From NCBI GenBank assembly GCA_030762935.1, contig CM060900.1:433962421-434026420 (forward strand): a DNA stretch of 64,000 nucleotides. Reading direction: 5' to 3'. The notes beneath the pieces were generated by a model that worked only from the letters and a program-made list of their open reading frames with translations, ran no database searches and was not told where the DNA came from. The position numbers and the translations under genes are program-made. Source of the stretch: Hymenopus coronatus (lineage: Eukaryota; Arthropoda; Insecta; Mantodea; Hymenopodidae). This document shows positions 53,593-64,000 of the stretch, piece by piece. The stretch's first letter is position 1. The number at the start of each line of letters is the position of its first letter.

Positions 53593-53733
53593 CTTTTTCA
53601 CATCTAAGCTCTTGGGACTGCTTTTGGTAGGCTTTTCCTGAGCTTCGGATGCAGACACTTCCTCTTTCTGTACGTTTAGTTTCTTTTCTTTTCTCTTTGC
53701 AATTTTTTTCTCCATCATTTTTCTTTGTGGCAT
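53593..53733 (-). CDS. Exon copy in U25, form B with K20N
   Basis: Form B with a private change AAA to AAC at codon 20 (tacgtttag on the plus strand), giving Asn in place of Lys within the basic segment. It also creates a CpG. Splice signals are intact. Confidence 0.52.
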
Positions 53734-55754
53734 CTAAGCATAAAGAAAGAAGAAATTAGCAATTAAATAAAATGTCCAGCAGTACTGATGGAAAGGACTC
53801 TGTTTAGCAACTGTGGACATCAGGCAGGGTGCTGAGCATAGATTTGATTTAGTTTTAGTGAAGGAAATTGTGAGTAGCTATGCAAAAAAGAGTGAGATAT
53901 AGAAAGAAAGCATTCTGTAAGTATTATATAAGAAGATAGGTATAAGCTGAGTAGCAGCAATAGTTGAGAAATACATAGTGAGAAGTCGTGTACAAGAAAC
54001 ATTATATAAAGAATATGGCAGTCAACCATAACATCAGCTAGCTATTTAAGTTGTAGCTGACGTCAGCTACATGCACTTGTCAGACATCTGAGCTAAAGCA
54101 GAGGGTATGGCATCTCATGAAGAAGACAAGGACAAATATTCATGAAAACGTTTATTTTTTTTCAACCATATTAAGTGGAGGTGAGTGTAATAACGTGTGA
54201 CTCAGCATAACTCTAAGATGATAAATACTTCACTGTTAATGGTGCTCCTGTTTTTGATATTTTAAGGTAAATTAGCTGGTAAAAAAGGAATATATCACGC
54301 ACAAAATAGTTCAGAGTTTTTGAAAAATGGTTTATTAAATATGATTAGGTGTTCATATCTACAAATCTAAACTGTTTGTGTGACTTCATCAAAGACCAGA
54401 AACTCAAAATCTGCTAAGTGAAACAATGAATGCTGTAGGCTGTTTAAATGAAAAGCAATCTGTTTCAGGGCCTAAAAGCACTAAAAGACAAATATAAAAT
54501 TTTTCTTGAGAAAAAGAACGGTTTTCAAAATCTGTGTAGAGTAGCTTAACTATTGAAGGTAAACAAGTATGTGATTTAAAGATGTGAGTGTTAAACGCAT
54601 ACATTTGTTTAAATATGTGCCTCTAACATTCTGTGATAGGAAAAGATCATTTTCACAATATAAGACACCATTTATGAGATAATTAGCATGCATTCAAGAA
54701 CAGAAAATTTGAAGAAGACTATTTTTGCCCATTGCAATTTTAAGGGAATATCAATGGAAGTAGTGATAGTATTTGGGTGGCATAAAACTGCTATGGCTTC
54801 AGCACTGCACATTGACTAAAATTTATTTATACTGTGACACAAAAATTAATATGTTCAAACAAAACAGAGAAACACTACAATTACAAAAAGAAGCAGAATG
54901 AACACAAACATACAAAAGAATATATCACACAAGAAACATTCCTTATTAGATTCTAAGGAATTAAACCTTCTTAAAAAAGTACTTTAATTTAACATATTGT
55001 AAGAGCTGGTCAATAGCGGCAGAGTCATCTACTAAAAGAATCTTAAAACCACTGTCCATCTATGAATGGCAAGTACCCCTAACAATAATAAATTGACAAT
55101 TTTCCCACATTTCTATGAAGTGAAGGAAAATATTGTTTAAATTTTACAAAATATTTTAAAGATTTCTCCAAATTCTTCCCTCTTTTTAGTATATTAAAAG
55201 TAAATTATTTTAGCAAATAAAATTCCCCTCCCTAGTCATTATGATGCTTCTTAGGTCACTGAGAGTTAAAAATGCATGTGGGAACCACGTTACTCATTCA
55301 CCTGTGATGTCTGGGATGCTCTCATCCAATCATCTTATAAAATTTTCTTGCAACCAGTGGTGTGACATCACCCTGATTTCAATATGTTTACAACATTTCT
55401 TGATTTCACCCGAGTTCCTCCTTATAACATACACTGCTCACAACAGTATTGTTGTATAACTGCAGTGATTGCAGACAAAATACGTACAATAGCATATCTG
55501 GAGGGCTTACACAAATTATTTTTAATACTTGACTACTGTATGTTTTAGTGTTTTATTATACAGATGTGAGATTTTAGTGGTTTCAGAGGTTTTCAAATGC
55601 AGCCATTGAGCATGGAAGACAGAGAGCGACAAATGTGGCAACAGCATGAGAGAGTGACCATGAGGCAGCACTAATATCAGGTGCAAAGTTAAATCTCTCC
55701 GAATTTAGTGGTTATAATGTGAGCAGTGAATTAAATACATTATAATACTCTTAC

Positions 55755-55895
55755 CTTTTTCACCTCTAAGATCTTGGGACTGCTTTTGGTAGTCTTTTCC
55801 TGAGCTTCGGATGCAGACTCTTCCTCTTTCTTTACTTTTAGTTTCTTTTCTTCTCTCTTTGCAATTTTTTTCTCCATCATTTTTCTTTGTGGCAT
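55755..55895 (-). CDS. Exon copy in U26, form A
   Basis: Form A, unchanged. It lies just left of a cluster of private substitutions that starts at 56016. Confidence 0.52.
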
Positions 55896-57929
55896 CTAAG
55901 CATAAAGAAAGAAGAAATTAGCAATTAAATAAAATAACCAGCAGTACTGATGGAAAGGGCTCTGTTTAGCAACTGTGGACATCAGGCAGGGTGCTGAGCT
56001 TAGATTTGATTTAGTATTAGTGAAGGAAATTGTGAGTAGCTATGCAAAAAAGAGTGAGATATAGAAAGAAAGCATTTTGTAAGTATTATATAAGAAGACA
56101 GGTATAAGCTGAGTAGCAGCACTAGTTGTGAAATACATATTAGGAAATCGTGTACAAAAAACATTATATAAAGAATATGGCAGTCAACCATAACATCAGC
56201 TAGCTATTTAAGTTGTAGCTGACGTCAGCTACATGCACTTGTCAGACATCTGAGCTAAAGCAGAGTGAATGGCATCTCATGGAGAAGACCAGGACAAATA
56301 TTCTTGGAAACTTTTAGTTTTTTTTCAAACATATTAAGTGGAGGTGGGTGTAAATACGTGTGACTCAGCATAACTCCAGGACGATGAATACTTCACTGTT
56401 AATGGTGCTCCTGTTTTTGATATTTTGAGGTAAATTAGCTAGTAAAAAAGGAACATATCACGTAAAAAAATAGTTCAGAATTTTTGAAAAATGGTTAATT
56501 AAATATGATTAGGTGTTCATATCTGCAAATCTAAACCTTTTGTGTGACTTCATCAAAGACCAGAAACTCAAAATCTGCTAAGTGAAACAATGAATGCTGT
56601 AGGCTGTTTAAATGAAAAACAATCTGTTTCTGGGCCTAAAAGTACTAAAAGACAAATATAAAATTTTCCTTGAGAAAAAAACTGTTTTCGAAATCTGTGT
56701 AGAGTAGCTTAACTATGGAAGGTAAACAGGTATGTGATTTAAAGATGTGAGTGTTAAAGGCATCCATTTGTTTAAATATGTGTCTCTAACATTCTGTGAT
56801 AGGAAAAGATCATTTTCACAATATAAGACACCATTTATGAGATAATTAGCATGCATTCAAAAACAGACAATTTGAAGAAGACTATTTTTACCCATTGCAA
56901 TTTTAAGGGAATATCAATGGAGGTAGTGATAGTATTTGGGTGGCATAAAACTGCTATGGCTTCAGCACTGCACATTGACTAATATTTATTTATACTGTGA
57001 CACAAAAAATAATATGATCAAACAAAACAGAGAAACAGATTACAATTACAAAAATAAGCAGAATGAACACAAACATACAAAGGAATATATCACACAAGAA
57101 ACATCCTTTATTAGGTTCTTAAGAATTAAACCTTCTTAAAAAAGTAATTTAATTTAGCATATTGTAAGAGCTGGTCAATGAGGGCAGAGTAATCTAGTAA
57201 AAGAACATTTAAAACCACTGTCCATCTATGAATGGCAAGTACCCCTAACAACAATAAATTAACAATTTTCCCACATTTCTATGAAATAAAGGAAAATATT
57301 GTTTAAATTTTACAAAATATTTTAAAGATTTTCCAAATTCTTCCCTCTTTTTAGTATATTCAAAGTAGATTATTTTAAATTGTTTTAGCAAATAAAATTC
57401 CCCTCCCTAGTCATTATGATGCTTCTTAGGTCACTGAGAGTTAACTATGCATGTCGAACCACGTTACTCATTCACCTGTGATGTCTGGGATGGTCTCATC
57501 CAATCATCTTATAAAATTATCTTGCAACCAGTGGTGTGACATCACCCTGGTTTCAATATGTTTACAACATTTCTTGATTTCACCCGAGTTCCTCCTTATA
57601 ACATACACTGCTCACAACAGTATTGTTTTATAACTGCAGTGATTGCAGACAAAATACATACAATAGCATATCTGGAGGTCTTACACAAATTATTTTTAAT
57701 ACTTGACTACTGTATGTTTTAGTGTTTTATTATACAGATGTGAGATTTTAGTAGTTTCAGAGGTTTTGCAAATGCAGCCATTGAGCATGGAAGACAGAGA
57801 GCGACAAATGTGGCAACAGCATGAGAGAGTGACCATGAGGCAGCACTAATATCAGGTGCAAAGTTAAATCTCTCCGAATTTAGTGGTTATAATGTCAGCA
57901 GTGAATTAAATACATTATAATACTCTTAC

Positions 57930-58070
57930 CTTTTTCACATCTAAGCTCTTGGGACTGCTTTTGGTAGGCTTTTCCTGAGCTTCGGATGCAGACACTTCCT
58001 CTTTCTGTACTTTTAGTTTCTTTTCTTTTCTCTTTGCAATTTTTTTCTCCATCATTTTTCTTTGTGGCAT
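57930..58070 (-). CDS. Exon copy in U27, form B
   Basis: Form B, unchanged. With U28 it forms the B-A pair that is the basic two-unit period at the right side of the array. Confidence 0.53.
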
Positions 58071-60090
58071 CTAAGCATAAAGAAAGAAGAAATTAGCAAT
58101 TAAATAAAATGTCCAGCAGTACTGATGGAAAGGACTCTGTTTAGCAACTGTGGACATCAGGCAGGGTGCTGAGCTTAGATTTGATTTAGTTTTAGTGAAG
58201 GAAATTGTGAGTAGCTATGCAAAAAAGAGTGAGATATAGAAAGAAAGCATTCTGTAAGTATTATATAAGAAGATAGGTATAAGCTGAGTAGCAGCAATAG
58301 TTGAGAAATACATAGTGAGAAGTCGTGTACAAGAAACATTATATAAAGAATATGGCAGTCAACCATAACATCAGCTAGCTATTTAAGTTGTAGCTGACGT
58401 CAGCTACATGCACTTGTCAGACATCTGAGCTAAAGCAGAGTGTATGGCATCTCATGAAGAAGACAAGGACAAATATTCATGAAAACGTTTATTTTTTTTC
58501 AACCATATTAAGTGGAGGTGAGTGTAATAACGTGTGACTCAGCATAACTCTAAGATGATAAATACTTCACTGTTAATGGTGCTCCTGTTTTTGATATTTT
58601 AAGGTAAATTAGCTGGTAAAAAAGGAATATATCACGCACAAAATAGTTCAGAGTTTTTGAAAAATGGTTTATTAAATATGATTAGGTGTTCATATCTACA
58701 AATCTAAACTGTTTGTGTGACTTCATCAAAGACCAGAAACTCAAAATCTGCTAAGTGAAACAATGAATGCTGTAGGCTGTTTAAATGAAAAGCAATCTGT
58801 TTCAGGGCCTAAAAGCACTAAAAGACAAATATAAAATTTTTCTTGAGAAAAAGAACGGTTTTCAAAATCTGTGTAGAGTAGCTTAACTATGGAAGGTAAA
58901 CAAGTATGTGATTTAAAGATGTGAGTGTTAAACGCATCCATTTGTTTAAATATGTGCCTCTAACATTCTGTGATAGGAAAAGATCATTTTCACAATATAA
59001 GACACCATTTATGAGATAATTAGCATGCATTCAAGAACAGAAAATTTGAAGAAGACTATTTTTGCCCATTGCAATTTTAAGGGAATATCAATGAAAGTAG
59101 TGATAGTATTTGGGTGGCATAAAACTGCTATGGCTTCAGCACTGCACATTGACTAAAATTTATTTATACTGTGACACAAAAATTAATATGTTCAAACAAA
59201 CAGAGAAACACTACAATTACAAAAAGAAGCAGAATGAACACAAACATACAAAAGAATATATCACACAAGAAACATTCCTTATTAGATTCTAAGGAATTAA
59301 ACCTTCTTAAAAAAGTACTTTAATTTAACATATTGTAAGAGCTGGTCAATAGCGGCAGAGTCATCTACTAAAAGAATCTTAAAACCACTGTCCATCTATG
59401 AATGGCAAGTACCCCTAACAATAATAAATTAACAATTTTCCCACATTTCTATGAAGTGAAGGAAAATATTGTTTAAATTTTACAAAATATTTTAAAGATT
59501 TTTCCAAATTCTTCCCTCTTTTTAGTATATTAAAAGTAAATTATTTTAGCAAATAAAATTCCCCTCCCTAGTCATTATGATGCTTCTTAGGTCACTGAGA
59601 GTTAAAAATGCATGTGGGAACCACGTTACTCATTCACCTGTGATGTCTGGGATGCTCTCATCCAATCATCTTATAAAATTTTCTTGCAACCAGTGGTGTG
59701 ACATCACCCTGATTTCAATATGTTTACAACATTTCTTGATTTCACCCGAGTTCCTCCTTATAACATACACTGCTCACAACAGTATTGTTGTATAACTGCA
59801 GTGATTGCAGACAAAATACGTACAATAGCATATCTGGAGGGCTTACACAAATTATTTTTAATACTTGACTACTGTATGTTTTAGTGTTTTATTATACAGA
59901 TGTGAGATTTTAGTGGTTTCAGAGGTTTTCAAATGCAGCCATTGAGCATGGAAGACAGAGAGCGACAAATGTGGCAACAGCATGAGAGAGTGACCATGAG
60001 GCAGCACTAATATCAGGTGCAAAGTTAAATCTCTCCGAATTTAGTGGTTATAATGTGAGCAGTGAATTAAATACATTATAATACTCTTAC

Positions 60091-60231
60091 CTTTTTCACC
60101 TCTAAGATCTTGGGACTGCTTTTGGTAGTCTTTTCCTGAGCTTCGGATGCAGACTCTTCCTCTTTCTTTACTTTTAGTTTCTTTTCTTCTCTCTTTGCAA
60201 TTTTTTTCTCCATCATTTTTCTTTGTGGCAT
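60091..60231 (-). CDS. Exon copy in U28, form A
   Basis: Form A, unchanged. It is the last intact exon copy before the divergent right end. Confidence 0.52.
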
Positions 60232-62265
60232 CTAAGCATAAAGAAAGAAGAAATTAGCAATTAAATAAAATAACCAGCAGTACTGATGGAAAGGGCTCTG
60301 TTTAGCAACTGTGGACATCAGGCAGGGTGCTGAGCTTAGATTTGATTTAGTTTTAGTGAAGGAAATTGTGAGTAGCTATGCAAAAAAGAGTGAGATATAG
60401 AAAGAAAGCATTTTGTAAGTATTATATAAGAAGACAGGTATAAGCTGAGTAGCAGCACTAGTTGTGAAATACATATTGAGAAATCGTGTACAAAAAACAT
60501 TATATAAAGAATATGGCAGTCAACCATAACATCAGCTAGCTATTTAAGTTGTAGCTGACGTCAGCTACATGCACTTGTCAGACATCTGAGCTAAAGCAGA
60601 GTGAATGGCATCTCATGAAGAAGACCAGGACAAATATTCTTGAAAACTTTTATTTTTTTTTCAAACATATTAAGTGGAGGTGAGTGTAAATACGTGTGAT
60701 TCAGCATAACTCCTAGGAAGATGAATACTTCACTGTTAATGGTGCTCCTGTTTTTGATATTTTGAGGTAAATTAGCTAGTAAAAAAGGAACATATCACGT
60801 AAAAAAATAGTTCAGAATTTTTGAAAAATGGTTAATTAAATATGATTAGGTGTTCATATCTACAAATCTAAACTTTTTGTGTGACTTCATCAAAGACCAG
60901 AAACTCAAAATCTGCTAAGTGAAACAATGAATGCTGTAGGCTGTTTAAATGAAAAACAATCTGTTTCTGGGCCTAAAAGTACTAAAAGACAAATATAAAA
61001 TTTTCCTTGAGAAAAAAACGGTTTTCGAAATCTGTGTAGAGTAGCTTAACTATGGAAGGTAAACAGGTATGTGATTTAAAGATGTGAGTGTTAAAGGCAT
61101 CCATTTGTTTAAATATGTGTCTCTAACATTCTGTGATAGGAAAAGATCATTTTCACAATATAAGACACCATTTATGAGATAATTAGCATGCATTCCAAAA
61201 CAGACAATTTGAAGAAGACTATTTTTACCCATTGCAATTTTAAGGGAATATCAATGGAGGTAGTGATAGTATTTGGGTGGCAAAAAACTGATATGGCTTC
61301 AGCACTGCACATTGACTAATATTTATTTATACTGTGACACAAAAAATAATATGATCAAACAAAACAGAGAAACAGATTACAATTACAAAAATAAGCAGAA
61401 TGAACACAAACATACAAAGGAATATATCACACAAGAAACATCCTTTATTAGGTTCTTAAGAATTAAACCTTCTTAAAAAAGTAATTTAATTTAGCATATT
61501 GTAAGAGCTGGTCAATGAGGGCAGAGTAATCTGGTAAAAGAACATTTAAAACCACTGTCCATCTATGAATGGCAAGTACCCCTAACAACAATAAATTAAC
61601 AATTTTCCCACATTTCTATGAAATAAAGGAAAATATTGTTTAAATTTTACAAAATATTTTAAAGATTTTCCAAATTCTTCCCTCTTTTTAGTATATTCAA
61701 AGTAGATTATTTTAAATTGTTTTAGCAAATAAAATTCCCCTCCCTAGTCATTATGATGCTTCTTAGGTCACTGAGAGTTAACTATGCATGTCGAACCACG
61801 TTACTCATTCACCTGTGATGTCTGGGATGGTCTCATCCAATCATCTTATAAAATTATCTTGCAACCAGTGGTGTGACATCACCCTGGTTTCAATATGTTT
61901 ACAACACTTCTTGATTTGACCCGAGTCCCTCCTTATAACAAACACTGCTCACAACAGTATTGTTGTATAACTGCAGTGATTGCAGACAAAATACATACAA
62001 TAGCATATTTGGAGGGCATGCACAAATTATTTTTAATGCTTGACTACTGTATGTTTTAGTGTTTTATTATACAGATGTGAGATTTTAGTAGTTTCAGAGG
62101 TTTTCAAATGCAGCCATTGGGCATGGAAGACAGTGAGCGACAAATGTGGCAACAGCATGAGAGAGTGACCATGAGGCAGCACTAATATCAGGTGCAAAGT
62201 TAAATCTCTCCGAATTTAGTGGTTATAATGTGAGCAGTGAATTAAATACATTATAATACTCTTAC

Positions 62266-62405
62266 CTTTTTCACCTCTAAGCTCTTGAGACTGCTTTTCG
62301 TAGGCTTTTCCTGAGCTCGGATGGAGACACTTCCTCTTTCTGTACTTTTAGTTTCTTTTCTTCTCTCTTTGCAATTTTTTTCTCCATCATTTGTCTTTGT
62401 AGCAT
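62266..62405 (-). pseudogene. Frameshifted exon copy in U29 (140 nt, mosaic of A and B)
   Basis: One base is missing at about 62316: the plus strand has gagctcgg where other copies have gagcttcgg. The frame shifts after codon 29 and reaches a TAG at about codon 43. Before the shift it has P2L, K5Q and A28P, which no other copy has. At diagnostic sites it has E15 (as A), Q22 and V26 (as B); the nucleotides beyond the shift correspond to P35 and S42 (as B) and E44 (as A). The mix suggests it is close to the ancestor of both forms. Donor and acceptor dinucleotides remain, but the branch region is altered (TTAAT in place of CTAAT). Confidence 0.75.
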
Positions 62406-64000
62406 CTAAGCATAAAGAAAGAATAAATTAATAATTAAATAAAATGTCCAGCATTACTGATGGAAAGGGCTCTGTTTAGCAAGTATGGACATCAGGCAGG
62501 GTGCTGAGCTTAGATTTGATTTAGTTTTAGTGAAGGAAATTGTGAGTAGCTATGCAAAAAAGAGTGAGATATAGAAAGAAAGCATTCTGTAAGTATTATA
62601 TAAGAAGATAGGTATAAGCTGAGAAGCAGCAATAGTTGTGAAATACATAGTGAGAAATCCTGTACAAAAAACATTATATAAAGAATATGGCAGTCACCCA
62701 TAATATCAGCAAGCTATTTAAGTTGTAGCTGACGTCAGCTACATGCACTTGTCAGACATCTGAGCTAAAGCAGAGTGAATGGCATCTCATGAAGAAGACC
62801 AGGACAAATATTCTTGAAAACGTTTATTTTTTTTTCAAACATATTAAGTGGAGGTGAGTGTAAATACGTGTGACTCAGCATAACTCCAGGATGATGAATA
62901 CTTCACTGTTAATGGTGCTACTGTTTTGGATATTTTGAGGTAAATTAGCAAGTAAAAAAGGAATATATCACGTAAAAAATAGTTCAGAATTTTTGAAAAA
63001 TGGTTAATTAAATATGATTAGGTGTTCATATCTACAAATCTAAACTTTTTGTGTGACTTCATCAAAGACCAGAAACTCAAAATCTGCTAAGTGAAACAAT
63101 GAATGCTGTAGGCTGTTTAAATGAAAAACAATCTGTTTCTGGGCCTAAAAGTACTAAAAGACAAATATAAAATTTTTCTTGAGAAAAACAACGGTTTTCG
63201 AAATCTGTGTAGAGTAGCTTAACTATGGAAGGTAAACAGGTATGTGATTTAAAGATGTGAGTGTTAAAGGCATCCATTTGTTTAAATATGTGCCTCTAAC
63301 ATTCTGTGATAGGAAAAGATCATTTTCACAATATAAGACACCATTTATGAGATAATTAGCATGCATTCAAAAACAGACGATTTGAAGAAGACTATTTTTA
63401 CCCATTGCAATTTTAAGGGAATATCAATGGAGGTAGTGATAGTATTTGGGTGGCATAAAACTGCTATGGCTTCAGCTTTGCACATTGACTAATATTTATT
63501 TATACTGTGACACAAAAATTAATATGTTCAAACAAAACAGAGAAACACACTACAATTACAAAAAGAAGCAGAATGAACACAAACATACAAAGGAATATAT
63601 CACACAAGAAACATTCCTTATAGGATTCTAAGGAATTAAACCTGCTTAAAAAAGTAATTTAATTTAACATATTGTAAGAGCTGGTCAATAGAGGCAGAGT
63701 CATCTACTAAAAGAATATTAAAACCACTGTCCATCTATGAATGGCAAGTACCTTTAACAATAATAAATTAAAAATTTTCCCACATTTCTATGAAGTGAAG
63801 GAAAATATTGTTTAAATTTTACAAAATATTTTAAAGATTTTTCCAAATTCTTCCCTCTTTTTAGTATATTAAAAGTAAATTATTTTAAATTGTTTTAGCA
63901 CATAAAATTCCCCTCCCTAGTCATTATGATGCTTCTTTGGTCACTGAGAGTTAACTATGTATGTGGGAACCACGTTACTCATTCACCTGTAATGTCTGGG
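62406..64000. repeat. Divergent right end: last spacer and partial U30
   Basis: This is the tail of U29 and the first 1277 bp of U30 (from 62724). It contains the CRE palindrome (62724-62743) and TGACTCAGCA (62871-62880) but ends before the next exon would be reached. Many private changes appear, for example tatggacatc, cagcaagct, aagtaccttt and gcttctttgg. It reads as an older unit near an array edge, although the edge itself is not in the window. Confidence 0.75.

Larger units (their letters stand above)
1..64000. repeat. Tandem array of ~2.16 kb units (macrosatellite-like)
   Basis: The sequence repeats head to tail throughout. Taking the 20-bp palindrome as phase marker, units U1-U30 start at 233, 2408, 4570, 6733, 8896, 11059, 13222, 15281, 17456, 19618, 21781, 23944, 26107, 28166, 30329, 32492, 34551, 36726, 38888, 41051, 43214, 45389, 47551, 49714, 51877, 54052, 56214, 58389, 60550 and 62724. 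Lengths fall in three classes: 2175 (exon form B), 2161-2163 (form A) and 2059 (truncated exon). Units differ by scattered substitutions and a few small indels. Copies of the same type in different blocks are almost identical. The array runs off both ends, so its full size is unknown. Very recent identity of this kind is also where assemblies misjoin or collapse. Confidence 0.98.
43214..64000. repeat. Right part of array: older-looking four-unit and two-unit periods
   Basis: Units with exon form B recur here at U21, U25 and U27, with the related broken exon in U29. The equivalent minus-strand landmarks at 36703, 45366, 54029, 58366 and 62701 are spaced 8663, 8663, 4337 and 4335 bp, that is four, four, two and two units. 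No truncated f unit occurs here. Private substitutions per unit increase towards the right, and U29-U30 are the most divergent in the window. Confidence 0.85.

Noticed and set aside
1..64000. Transposon, LTR, viral or prokaryotic content, CRISPR array, tRNA or rRNA
   Set aside because: I saw no terminal repeats with target duplications, no reverse transcriptase or integrase ORF, no short regularly spaced repeats with unique spacers, and no cloverleaf or rRNA-like sequence. All the sequence belongs to the 2.16 kb units.

Overview
The whole window is one tandem array. A unit of about 2.16 kb repeats head to tail from the first base to the last: 29 complete units plus the tail of one at the left edge and the start of one at the right edge. 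I saw no unique sequence, recognisable transposon, tRNA, rRNA or CRISPR array. The DNA is AT-rich and CpG-poor (about 14 CpGs per unit by eye). Each unit carries a candidate spliced exon on the minus strand with a metazoan-type branch point, pyrimidine tract, AG acceptor and GTAAG donor. This suggests an animal, probably vertebrate, nuclear genome. I cannot name the species or the gene.

The only credible coding element is that exon: 141 nt, 47 codons, divisible by three, rich in Lys and Glu, starting with an ATG directly after the acceptor AG. There are 25 intact copies, three copies cut to 120 nt with the acceptor lost (a fourth touches the left edge), and one copy frameshifted in the most divergent unit near 62.3 kb. 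Intact copies come in two protein forms. Form A is in 2162-2163 bp units. Form B is in 2175 bp units. If spliced together right to left, the exons would add in-frame 47-residue modules. They could also be non-functional by-products of array growth; the sequence alone does not decide.

Units are numbered U1-U30 from one copy of a 20-bp palindrome centred on TGACGTCA to the next. Diagnostic variants sort U1-U20 into types a-f and show a higher-order pattern: a b c d d e f (3-15050), a b c d e f (15051-27935), c e f (27936-34320), a b c d (34321 to about 43.2 kb). From about 43.2 kb rightwards the pattern becomes four-unit and then two-unit (B then A) periods, and the last units are the most divergent. 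The right side therefore looks older or closer to the array edge, and the left side looks recently amplified and homogenised.

Type f units share a rearrangement. The first 21 nt of the exon and its acceptor are deleted and replaced by 25 nt of filler, part of which is an inverted copy of sequence about 115 bp away. Between exons lie intron-like spacers of about 2.0 kb. Each spacer holds the CREB/ATF-type palindrome, a TATA-like element and an NF-E2/AP-1-like element in promoter-like order for minus-strand transcription. No good first-exon donor lies between that TATA and the exon, so a promoter in each unit remains a hypothesis.
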